DNA from: Trichoplax adhaerens
Lineage: Eukaryota > Placozoa > Uniplacotomia > Trichoplacea > Trichoplacidae
Assembly (NCBI RefSeq): GCF_000150275.1
Contig: NW_002060946.1
Span: 6,466,667-6,530,666 of the forward strand
DNA length: 64,000 nucleotides
Direction: 5' to 3'
How positions within the stretch are numbered: position 1 is the stretch's first letter; every line of letters starts with the position of its first letter. Of the stretch, positions 41,107 to 52,520 are shown in pieces. The notes under the pieces are model-generated. The model searched no databases and was not told the DNA's origin. It saw only the letters and a program-made list of their open reading frames with translations. A program made the translations under genes and the position numbers.

Positions 41107-41188
41107 GAAAAATTCTCCACTCAAAGCCGCAACTAAACAATTTTCCCCTATAGTTAAAATAGGTTACGGCTTTGAGTGGAGAATTTTT
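41107..41188. repeat. Fold-back repeat, arms of about 26 bp
   Basis: Left arm: aaaaattctccactcaaagc, continuing to cg(c)aac. Right arm: its reverse complement gttacggctttgagtggaga, continuing with attttt. The loop is about 28 bp. It may be a MITE-like fold-back. The plus-strand open frame of 121 codons at 41003-41368 runs through both arms and is probably not a gene. Confidence 0.8.
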
Positions 41189-41399
41189 AGTGGAGTAGGC
41201 CCTGATAAAGAAAAATCTTTTACTTTTATATGTCTATGGTTATGGACGTCAAGATACATCTGGACCGAGGTAAAAGCAGAAATTCTACAGTTTGATAGAT
41301 GTTTGACTCGGACGGTCGGACATTTCTGCCTCATCTCCTATCGATCGAAATTACTGGAAGTAATATGACGTACATTGAATTGAAATCTATTCTATTTTA

Positions 41400-43317
41400 C
41401 CAAGTTTTTACTCGAAAGCAGGTATACAAGGTCATTGATGATTTTCAATTCGTAGAAATGATTTGAAGATAAATAGACGCTGAAGATTCATGCTGAGCAA
41501 CTGATTTTTCGGTATTTCGGTCTAGTTCAGGTGTATCTACAGAAGTAGTCCATGACCTACTAGTTTAGTGTGTACGACTGACGGTATACAGTAGTACAGT
41601 CCATTTTCAAAAAATTTTCTAAGTTAAAATACATTTTTCAATATCTTCGTGAATTGTAACAGCTATTCAAGCCTGAATCTCGATTATCCTTTTAATCACT
41701 CAGTATAATGTACTAGAAATTATCCATATCAACCATCATGACTACTGGACTCAATTCGTAGTCTATAACACTTAGATGTAAAAAATAGAGTCAGCTGATG
41801 CTAAGTCTACGGACATCAAAGGCACTGAACTTCTAATTATCGGATACGGATAGTTAAAATTATACTGCAATAACGGGCATTGACTAGTCGCTGTAGCTTA
41901 AGCTAATGACTTGTCCGATAACTTGGTCAATAACTGCGAACTGATAATACTCATTAACCGCTTCGATCAACGATTTAGGTAATCAACTCTGATCGAATTA
42001 ACATCAATAGAGAGATAAAATAAATACATAATACAAAAGCCATTGGTAGTAGAGATAGCTAGTAGTAGAATGAACGAATTGATTATAATTTCTAGTAAGG
42101 TTATTTAAACAGGCCTTGAAATAATTTCGAACTGAACTTGTGAAATCCTCTTCATGATAACATTTTTGTTGGTTAAACTTTATCGTTAGCTTCAGTTAGT
42201 CCATCTCTAACGGCCTATTTAATCTACATTATGGGGACAAAGTTTCATTCTAGTGTTTCTTCTTATTCATTATCAAGCTTTTGATCATACCAACATGATA
42301 GGATGACTACTACCGTATTCATGCTGATAGTAGCATTTCATCAATTTGATTATCATAAATCGCACATTGGATTAGGTGTACGAGTACGTGTTGGAATCTC
42401 TTCAGCATCCATTACTTTGACTTAATATTCTTCCAATGAATTATTACTGAATGTGTAATCTAGCCGGAATTAATTGAATCGACAAATTGTAATGATAACT
42501 TTATTTCTTATCCCCATAGCGCTTTGGGAATAGGCTTTATGTGGATGTCTATATGATACATTACACGTCCATTTGAGAACTTCATTATCATAGTGATGAA
42601 GGAAAGATCAGAGGAGCTAAAGCGGCGCTTCCATTGAAATCAATGAAAGGTCTGTATCGCGTATTGTACATTAAGTTATCAACTTTTACTGCCAGGGTAT
42701 GAGACATTATTACTCGAATAATTTTGCTCAATTATTATGTAGTAGCTTAGCAAAGATTCGAAATATCCCTCTAAGAGTACATCATGCATCTATTGTTGTT
42801 CTTTCTATGCATCCATATAGACGCGTATATCATGTAATATAGGCGTCGATCACTGTGTTGTCTATCGCCATATTACTTCATACATATATTAAAGCACATT
42901 CCAAGCCATTATAAAGTTAAAATTACTTTTTATTAGGCACAGCACCGTTAAGTAAACAATTCAGAAATGCTACACTAGACCAATTAGAATAATCTCACAA
43001 GATGTAATACGAATTAACCCATTCAAAATTGGTCGTAACGATCAACATAGTTAAGAAAGAGATCGTAAAATAAGGCCAATAAATGGTCGTAAATTCGCGT
43101 GATAATTGTCAGAAATAATATCCTTTTATTACTGATAATACGTTAGCGACTAATCCTGGTCAAACGATAAATTCCGAGTATCAAGCATGATCGCTTCCTG
43201 TAGCCACTGCACTAAATTACAAAGATATAGAGATTAAATGAACTAGAACAAAGATATTTCATCGGCAGTTATCAATAGCTATTTTTACGCATTAAACCGA
43301 TGGCATTACGCATTATT
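41400..43317. other. Spacer downstream of the alkyl sulfatase
   Basis: The sequence is AT-rich with no supported gene. A minus-strand AATAAA lies at 43125-43130, about 190 bp after the sulfatase stop codon, and is a plausible poly(A) signal for that gene. Confidence 0.5.
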
Positions 43318-45411
43318 TTAAAAGTAATTGGGGAAAGTGGTGGTAAACCAAAATGTAGGCAACTGCAATGCTGCAAAGAAAAGTCTGACTTGTGCTTCTC
43401 CACCTGTACCCGGCAGTATATGTATTTTGCCTTCATCAATGAGCTGATTTCCAGGAGTACCTACAACCAACTCATCCAATGTAAAGCGAGACATAACAAT
43501 AGCAGCTGTTTTCTCATCCGCTCCTGAGTGGGAAAGGACAGTATCTGAATTAAAAACTGAATTTTCCACATACCATTTCATGTAACTGCTACCGGGAATG
43601 TTAAAGTTGGAATTTCCCTTGCCGCTAGGATTAAAGGTAGGAGTAATGGTGACATTAAAAGTATATTGAGCATCACTGACATTTTCTGGATTAAACAAAA
43701 CCGATAAATAGTCACAAATCAATTCTAAGTTCATGGCTCTGACAGTCCTTAAATTAAATATAGGGTAAGTTCCTTGGCCCTGTGGTCCACCATTGCGAAG
43801 TTCTGAAGCACCTGTTAAGTAGAAACCTCGCCAAGCGCCCGATTCTGCTTGATAACCCATCTGATCGTAAGTATTAGCCAATAAGTTGATTGCTGATGTC
43901 CTAAGCTGTTCATCAGCTGCTGAAAGTGTTCCTTGGTCGTGAGCGCGATGGGTACCGTAAACAACGTTGTTCAATACCATAGCAACAGCACGATATTTGC
44001 CGTCATTATAATCTTGAGTAGCTATCGACAGAATATTTGCAAGTGATCCCATATATCGAAGATATTCTTCTGAAGCTCGAGCAGGTGGTAGTTGATGCAT
44101 TGAAGCAGGATTAGCATCAAACCAGCCAATGTAGCGTTGGTAAACGGCCTTGGAATTGTGCACGACTGTACCATATAAACCGCGATTACACCATTCATTT
44201 GCCAAAGAAGGTGGCAATTGAAGTGCTTCTGAAATTTCTTGCATAGTATAACCATTATTGGCTAATCGCATAGATTGATCATGGACATATTTGTAAAGAT
44301 CTCTTTGTTTTTTGATCATGCTGGTGATACGACCAGATTCAAAAGGCCCATTCTCGAAATGATTAATCCAAGTTGGCCAGTTATGAGATGCAAACATTGA
44401 TTCAATGTTAGGAAAATAGCGAAGGACTTTATTCAGACATTTGGACCACGTCAATGGATCACGCACTTTAGCTCCACGCGGAGTCAAAAGGTTATGGAAG
44501 GTATGCGTCATATCTTCACCTGAGCAAAAGGATCTCCACTGTGGAAAGTAGATCATCATTTCTGATGGAGCTTCCGTGTTTGGTGCATTTAAAAGCACGA
44601 CTACGACACCATCAACGTTCATTGTTTTTAAATCGCCATCAAATTGGATTTCTTCAGCTGCATAGATACCGCCGCTACCACCACCACTTTGCTTACCGAT
44701 GCCAACATCAACGTGATCTCGCTCGCCAACGGGTAATAACTTACCACATTGGATCAAAGCACGACGAATCATGGCTGTGCCAGCAACAACATTTTCACTA
44801 ACTGCTTCATGCAAGAAGTCTGGTGGAGCGTAGACAGGAAATGGTAAAGTATCTACGTTAGGATCTGGTACAAGACCATAAACTCCAGCAAAATGATCAG
44901 TATGAGAATGAGTAAAAAATACAGCTCTGATGGGTGGATCTCCTTCTTGCTGGGTAACGTTTGGATAACGCTCTTTATAAGCTGCATTGAGATTTTTTAA
45001 AGCTTCTCTTGCTGTTTCTGTTGCAGTCATCGGATCGATAATAATCCAGCCGTTATCGCTCTTAATTGCAGACATGTTAGCGATGTCATAACAGCGAACT
45101 TGGAAAACTTTGCCTGGAACTACTTCAAATACTCCCGATACAGCATTCAGTAATGCTACTCTCCACAGACTAGGATTACAGGAGTCTGGACATGCCGGAA
45201 AGGTGTTATCGTCAAGTTGCTGTTGAAAATCATACTGTGTCAAGTCCCATACCAGTTCGCCTGTACCATCTTTATAAACTTTACGTGGAAATAGTTCTTT
45301 AATCTTTCCACGTAGTGCATCAACGAAATCCTGCTTATTATGAAAGGGCAAGGTATTTGCCACTTCTTGGTTAGCAGCAATGGTATGTTCTGATGGTTCT
45401 GCTCTAGACAT
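43318..45411 (-). CDS. Alkyl sulfatase of the bacterial SdsA1/BDS1 type (metallo-beta-lactamase fold), intronless
   Basis: Predicted zinc enzyme that hydrolyses alkyl sulfate esters (SDS-type substrates) to alcohol and sulfate. One uninterrupted frame of 697 aa, near the family length. The N-terminal metallo-beta-lactamase domain has THSHTDHFAGV with ligands H168, H170, D172 and H173; further ligands are E280 (NTEAPSEM), E299 (SGEDMTHTFHNLLTPRGA) and H343 (SHNWPTW). The dimerisation domain has the family block KAVYQRYIGWFDANP and GYQAESGAWRGFYLTGASEL; an SCP2-like C-terminal domain follows. All metal ligands are kept, so activity is expected. There is no obvious signal peptide, whereas many bacterial relatives are exported. 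It lacks introns among intron-rich genes and is visibly richer in G and C. The ATG at 45411 is preferred; upstream in-frame codons are non-ATG. Horizontal origin is inference. Confidence 0.95.
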   Translation of the reverse strand: MSRAEPSEHTIAANQEVANTLPFHNKQDFVDALRGKIKELFPRKVYKDGTGELVWDLTQYDFQQQLDDNTFPACPDSCNPSLWRVALLNAVSGVFEVVPGKVFQVRCYDIANMSAIKSDNGWIIIDPMTATETAREALKNLNAAYKERYPNVTQQEGDPPIRAVFFTHSHTDHFAGVYGLVPDPNVDTLPFPVYAPPDFLHEAVSENVVAGTAMIRRALIQCGKLLPVGERDHVDVGIGKQSGGGSGGIYAAEEIQFDGDLKTMNVDGVVVVLLNAPNTEAPSEMMIYFPQWRSFCSGEDMTHTFHNLLTPRGAKVRDPLTWSKCLNKVLRYFPNIESMFASHNWPTWINHFENGPFESGRITSMIKKQRDLYKYVHDQSMRLANNGYTMQEISEALQLPPSLANEWCNRGLYGTVVHNSKAVYQRYIGWFDANPASMHQLPPARASEEYLRYMGSLANILSIATQDYNDGKYRAVAMVLNNVVYGTHRAHDQGTLSAADEQLRTSAINLLANTYDQMGYQAESGAWRGFYLTGASELRNGGPQGQGTYPIFNLRTVRAMNLELICDYLSVLFNPENVSDAQYTFNVTITPTFNPSGKGNSNFNIPGSSYMKWYVENSVFNSDTVLSHSGADEKTAAIVMSRFTLDELVVGTPGNQLIDEGKIHILPGTGGEAQVRLFFAALQLPTFWFTTTFPNYF

Positions 45412-45483
45412 TTTGACGGTATCACAACAATTCTTCAATCTGAAGGTAGCAATGTGTGCGGCGAATGATCGAAAATGATCGCC

Positions 45484-45490
45484 TTTTATA
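45484..45490 (-). promoter_or_regulatory. TATA box of the alkyl sulfatase gene
   Basis: On the minus strand the sequence reads GGTATAAAAGGC, a textbook TATA element, 73 bp before the ATG. That spacing leaves room for a short 5' UTR of about 40 bases and supports an intronless transcript starting just upstream of the coding region. Confidence 0.65.
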
Positions 45491-47299
45491 CCTGCGTCTA
45501 ATGAAAGTGTTACAGTTCTGTTATGGAACTAAACCTATTCAAAATAATACCGCAGATTGATAACTTGAGTTAATTGCTCTTAATGTACTCAGCAAGCAAA
45601 CAAATTTGAATAAAACACCTACCGATCTTTTTGTGTACACTTAATTAATACGTACTAATAAAAATACCCTGCTGTTTATAATTAATGAATGCCAATATAT
45701 TTTGACCCTGAAAAGCTGGCTTGATATTATGTTGTTACTAGAGTACCCAATTTAAAAGTATCATAGAATTTACGCAATTACGTATTTCTCAGAAATATCT
45801 ACCTGGTTCCACATGGTATTAAATTAGGTATACTGTATATTATTATACATCACATATGATACTACTTAAATATAATCAAATTTCCGTAATATTGAGATTA
45901 CAACAGCTCTTGTTAGTTCAGTAATCATGGCTTATAAGGCAGGCTCCCATTTATGACTCAGCTCTCAAGTGGTTACGTTACAATCAGTCTGTCTACGTCT
46001 ATTTATTCTTAATTAAATTCTTATATTCAATCATGATTGCACTTCTACAAGCTAATTGAGAAATAGCGACTCAGTAGTCAATGACGTATAGTATATTAAT
46101 AATGGAATCAACATGCCCAAGTGAGCGTAGTTTTTGAACTTAAAATCATGTATGTAAATGTTATATACGGAAAATTTCATCTAGGTATTGCAATATAACC
46201 TGATAAAATGAGACTTTTGAATTGATATTTTACGAAAAGCACTATAATTTATGGAGCCATTACATCTTGCAACGATAAGTGCCAGTCGAACACCGTATTA
46301 GCTATTTCCGGTGACAATTACCTGACGGAATAAATTCTATCAGAATGAAAGGTGGAGTATTAAATAATAACCACCACACTAATTAAAATGATTATTTGTA
46401 AAGCCATCCTGAGGCTAGTAAGAAATTTGGTCACATACAGTGCCTAGAAACTAATTACTGTAAGCGTTAATTAGGTTGAAATAAATAAGTCGAAGAAATC
46501 GGAACTTATAAACATGTAACAAACGCGATGATGGCGTGACTAGCTAATAAAAAGGTTTAGACACTGCTTGATGCCAATAAATTACTTAGACTCCTTAAAT
46601 AATATTCTAACAATGCAAAAGTAATATAATGTATTGCTGGCGTTATATACTTTTCTTATACAATTACTGGCTACGTAAATTAGGTTACTAGTCCGCTTAT
46701 AAGCACGAATTATGAATTCAGTTCGTTAAAATATATTGTATTAATGAATTGATACATACCGGGTCTGTTTTATCCGTTAATTCAATTTATTGTTTAATCT
46801 CTAATAATATCAGTAAAGCAAAGTGGAGCAGATTATAAATGCAAAGAGACTAAGTGCTAAGCGCTACAGTAACTGTATTTTTAACGTTTGCTTCATTGTG
46901 AAATATAGATATTATGCTAGTTACGCATTATTAATTTATAGAACGAAGTACGCAGGTACACTGGATTGAAGAGTTATAATCGATTGATTAAAATACTAGA
47001 ACACAACTAGATGGTACAGCAAATAAAAAAAGTATGCAATTATATATTTTCTTTTAACTCGGTGTGTAATAAACTATGAAGTATATAATCAATTATATGT
47101 TGCTAGGCCTACTAAGAAGTAGACATTCACTAAAGTGAGTAGCGATCATCATCATTGTTTGCACGAAACAGTTGCTAAACAATAGCAAGTATATCTTGAT
47201 CTATTAACTTTTTTTATATCAAGAGGCAGATCTAGATGTTTATGACTCCAGACATTGTTGCTTAATTTAAATCAAACTATATCCTAGAATAATTATATA

Positions 47300-48973
47300 A
47301 AATCAAGGTGTATGCAAGTGAGAAATTAATATATCGTATGATCGATGCCGTAACTATTATAATATTATCCTTCCATTTAGTCCAACCCATAGACGCATAC
47401 TGTGTTTAAAATTGGTTATTAGCAAGCTGTAGCTTTATTCCATGAACTGGAGTGAAAAATTAAATGCAAAGCTCCTGGCATAATACGCCCTTTAAAAATA
47501 AGAGAATTTCTGTACAATTGCATAAAGCAAGTTCGTACGCAAGTGAAAAATTAATACGGGAATATAGTTGTGTTCGATGCCGTAATTATTATATTATTAT
47601 TGTTTCATTTAGCACAGCCCACAGACCCATGTTGAGCCTGGAATTAGTTATTAGTAATCAATAACTTTTTCTATAGGTAGGAGTGAAAAAATTGCATTCC
47701 AGCTTCTGATATTGTACGTATTTCAAAAATAAGATCATTTCTGCACAAAGCAAGTTCATGCCAATCAATAAGCGAAATATTAATGTATTGCATGATAGAT
47801 AATTCATTTATAGAGCCCAGTGGTAGACTCCATTAATTGTGATCTTTCACATATGTGTTTACTGATTAAATTTTTCAGTATAGTCAATTTAGTACTACTA
47901 TTTAGCATGAAAACTAATCCATCCTATAGGTTCATACCGTGTATGCAATTAGTTCAAACGGATTCTTTATAGAAACTTTATCGATATAAAGGAAAGAAGT
48001 ATATAGTTTAATTTCATCACGTTAAAGGATTACCCTTCCTTGTGCTTTAGGAGAAGCTATGACAAAAAATTACGTAGCAATTTATCACATACGTTCATTA
48101 TTGAGAACATTGTTAAATCACTGTTCTGAAAATGATCATTATAATAGAATTACCGAACAATCAAAGATTAAATTAGCTATGAAGTAAAATAAAATAATTA
48201 ACTATCGGCATAAATGCTCATGCAAATATTTAAATCGAAATTTAAATACATTTAGAGAAAATCAAGTCCTGTACTGTTTAGTCTTTACGTCTGTACACAG
48301 TTATGAAATTCTAGGTTCTGCACTGTATACTACTGTACGGTGTATGATAAGTGAATATGTAAATCTAGACTGGACACAGCTTGAGACATTTCAGCATAGT
48401 TCCTGGCATTATACGTATTTTAAAAGCAAGATTATTCCTGTATAAAGCAAGCTCATACGCGTAAATAAGCAAAATAATAGTATATTGTATGATAGATAGT
48501 CTATTATTATATGCAGTAGTAGAATTCATTATTTGTGATCTTTCACATACTTGTTTACCGATTAGATTTTTTTAGTATACTCCAATTTAGTACTACTATT
48601 CAAAATAAGAACTGATCCACTCTATAGGTTCATACTGTGAATTGCAATTAGCTAAAACGGATCCTTTATAGAAACTTTGTAAGTATGGAGGAAAGAGGAA
48701 TATAGTTTAATTTCATCAAGTAAAAGGATTACATTACCCTTTCTCGTATTTTTAGAAGGGGCTATGCGAAAGAATTATATAGTAACTTATCACATAGTTT
48801 CATCTTTGAGAACATTGTTAAAGCACTTTATTGAAAATGATCATTATAATAGAATTACCGAAGATCAAAGATTAAATTTACTACGTAGCAAAATAAAGTA
48901 ATTAATTATCGACGTAAATGCTCTTGCAAGTATCTAAATCGAAATTTAAATACATTTAGAGAAAATCAGGTCC
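47300..48973. repeat. Direct-repeat family with a diverged duplication of about 570 bp
   Basis: Two long copies, about 47695-48268 and 48400-48972, are offset by about 703-705 bp. They share tttagtactactatt, tatagaaactttat/gt, tatagtttaatttcatca, gagaacattgttaaa, aatgatcattataatagaat and aatttaaatacatttagaga. Further left, shorter pieces at about 47309-47480 and 47537-47700 (offset about 232 bp) share gcaagtgagaaattaat and gatgccgtaa. Neither copy has an open frame, so this is probably non-coding or a dead element. Confidence 0.85.
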
Positions 48974-51900
48974 GCTATCAGCAATTATACGATTCATCTC
49001 TTCAACGGGAGAAATCTTGTAGAATTGTAATATATTATGAACTGAAAAATCCTTAATACTATTCTAGGAGAAAAGAAAAATTTCAATGTAAAATTCGTTA
49101 TATCCAATTTAAAGTCTCTAGCTTTAAGTACAATATTGTTATTTAGATAATAGACAATTTTAATCGCGACTATCACAATCAAATCAATAGCAATCGTAAG
49201 TCCTTTGTTTCTGTTCGAATAATTATTATCTACTGTCTTAAAAGCATTTTTTGTTGTTAAATTCCAATGTTAGCATGGTTCCTATAGCGTGACCTGTATT
49301 GTGCTGCACTAAGTCGCTCTTCTAATCTTCTTGCTAAATATATCCTATTTACTGCGTTCAAATAATAGCTTTAACTTGTATTTATCGTCAAGCGTATTGT
49401 TTCTATTAAAATCATAATCAGTTTATGTACTACTTTCCATACTGCTAATACCTGACAGAAAGCTACAAAAACATGCATGAAAAGTTCACATTATTAGCAG
49501 GTATGCTTTTATTTGGATTATAAAAAATTTTTAAAGTAATTTATGCCTTAAATCCGACTATCTTTGCAGTGATTCAAATTACAGTATAGGTGCATACTAA
49601 TTCTTCAAGTAGATTCTACTCCAAGACCGCCTGCATTGATGCTAATGCAAAACTTGCTAGAGCTTCTCTTTAAAATCAAAAAATAAGAAGTAATCTTTCG
49701 GCAAATCTTCAAAGTCGATCGACTACTGCTCGCTTGTTGTTTGAAAAACATTGTCTAATAGCTCCTCAAACTCCATAAAGCTCTATGAATGTAAAATAAT
49801 AAAGGTGTTTCCTTTAGGCTACCTTAAAGACAGGGATGTTAATTTGCATTACATTTGATGATAAGAATCGATATAAAGTAGGGATCAGCTGTGAAAATGA
49901 GATTTCAGTTGATCCTAAAAGTTTCAAAAATTTAAATATGAATACTATCGAAAATTTAGTTTAACGATTTTACGGACTTCAGAATTCAGAATGTGTAGAT
50001 TATTATTGTTTCATTATTGGTTGAAGCCAACATAAACTGAAAGATAGGGATAAAATACTGTAGAAGATGCCGTTAGATGAAATCGTGAATTATTGTAAGT
50101 TTAACGTACTGCTCTTTTTAGCGAAGCTGGATTCTGAAATAAAATTGAGATTTCTTTAATTCTCTATTGTAAGAATCTTTCTTCGTCTGGAATAAAAAAT
50201 TATTCACATTCTACTTGTATGCTAGCATTCAATCTATCATATAAACAGTATTGCTATAGATCCGATATCCCATTTTTAAATTGTTCCGAATCTGATTATG
50301 AAATAATCCATAAATACTTGTACAAGAAGTAAATTTTTGATCATTTTCTGTAAAATTTACATTCATAATCTCCAAAATTACCAGCATTAATATGTGAGTT
50401 ACAGTAAGTGCAAATGAGTCATCAATATCATACTTTAATATATTCACACTCCCTTATCACATTATGAACAATCACAATAGCTACCAGATTGGATAAAGTG
50501 AATTATATTTGACTTACTGTCAACTTTATTAACTACATGCTGATCGTCGTTAAGTACATAACAAAAAAGCATAAGATTATTCATATTTCTGTTGCAGAAA
50601 AAATTAATGGAAAATAGCATTGTTTTCAATGAACTTTACTTGTAATAGATCAGCAGGTAGTATATAATTAAAACTCATAATCAACTTTATCTTTATATTC
50701 GCAATATAGCATTCATCGTCTAGATTAGCATCAACACAATTAGTTAGAATATACAATCGTGAAGCCAACCAAATGTACCACAAGATGTTGCAAAATAAAC
50801 TTGTATATGTTATAATCCTAAACATATTCATTATGTTTTACATACATATTTATTCACCTTCCTAATTTTCTTAATCTAAATCCATTTAACAATCATACAA
50901 TAACAGTATAATCGTACTTTTAAAAGGGAACTACCCGCGATCGGACACCATGCTGTGAGGAGGATCTATACTTGTTTAAAGCTTTTAAAATTAATATTCA
51001 TGCCTAATCATGTCGTAGCTTAAACAGATGTCTTAAATAGATAGCTGCACACAAATTAAAATTTATGAAACAAACTATTTTACGATCAAGTTTGAAATCT
51101 AAATAACATAACCAGCTTTAGGAACTACAAATTTATTGCAAAAGTGTCAACTACTAAGAATCTCTGTACAAATCTAGCTAGTAATTGGCGATAATAACTA
51201 TCGCAGTTAATATCAAGAATATTTTTACTCTTAGAATTAATCTAGTCTACGCCTTAAGAAAGGGGTGTATAGTTAGTTGTAAGTAAAATGAGCTAGAGAA
51301 ATATTTAGATGATTTACACTCTATAATATTTAATACTAGAAGCGGCTCTCCCAATATGCATTATCCATCTCTTTCATTTTTAAATGCTAAATATCCAGTA
51401 TACCTTACTAGATCCAGCATTTATTAAAGTAAATGATCTTGAGTCACAATAAATACCTCCAAAAAGCACTCTAATAGCGGTCGCCTTTTTACATTGATCA
51501 CTACTTCAATCGTATTAAGTTTAGAACTAATGTGCCCTACTGTAGTACAGTAACTATCGTACTATTCCACGACCTAAAGCTTTTCTATAAGACATTTTCG
51601 AATCCATAGTTTCTATCAATATAGTTATTTTTAAAAATATGAAGATCATGAAACGTATTAAAGAAGGACTAAAAGGAAAAGCTGAAACTCTTCCTTTTTT
51701 ATATGTTCCAAAAACATTGCAAGTCTCATTAGAATAGCTAACTATAAATAGATGTGGTACTATAGTATTTGAAGGAAGTCATATGATGAGCTACTGTGTT
51801 ACTAACTCCAGAACAAGCATTGGATATTATAGAAGAAATATCATTACAACGGCATGTAGGCACTCGAATTGCCGAGGATAGAAAAAGTGATTATCTTATA

Positions 51901-52389
51901 GTTTTACTTAAGTTTTAACTTTGATTCTGAACTGAAACTTGAGCAACTCTTTTCAACAGTAGTAAACTTTTAATCTTATATGAAATTTAGCAATGTCACA
52001 AATGAAATTCACCAGAAGAATAATCCAATTGATTTTACAGAAACAAAATGAATTTATTGATTACATTCTATATGTAATCAAAAACGTTAATACATACAAA
52101 AAAACATTAACAATAAAGTTATATTTGTACGTTATAAAAAAACAAATATTGTAATGTGTAATGCCTATATTTATATCTCTTATTATAGTTTGAAAAATGG
52201 CACAGCCACATCGCCTTCGATTCCTTGGAATGTCATTCTTTTTCACTAAAGAAGCAATGCAGCATGGTTTTTCGTCTACAGCAAACTCTGGAGATGACTT
52301 GTGTTGTTTTAGGATTAGAGACGACTTCGGGGGCAGATCGGGTAAGGTTCAGAGTTAGTTTTGGCATGAGAGGCCATTACCATTTTATA

Positions 52390-52520
52390 CGTTGCCCGCG
52401 GGCATTGTATGTGCATTACCCGCGGGCGTTGTATATACCCGCTGCTTTTACATTGCCCGTAATCTTACCCGCGGGCATTGTATACATTACCCGCTGTTTT
52501 TATATTGCCCGTAATAATTA
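52390..52520. repeat. GC-rich palindromic repeat island
   Basis: The motif ttgcccgcgggcattgtat and its relatives (ttacccgcgggcgttgtat, ttacccgctgtttttatattg) recur about five or six times within 130 bp. The core gcccgcgggc is a perfect palindrome. It is a sharp GC peak in a very AT-rich region. Confidence 0.8.

Noticed and set aside
41003-41368. Plus-strand open frame of 121 codons
   Set aside because: It runs through both arms of a fold-back repeat and has no recognisable motif.
50229-50831. Two minus-strand open frames of 72 and 75 codons
   Set aside because: They have Asn/Ile/Tyr-rich background composition and no splice chain or family motif.
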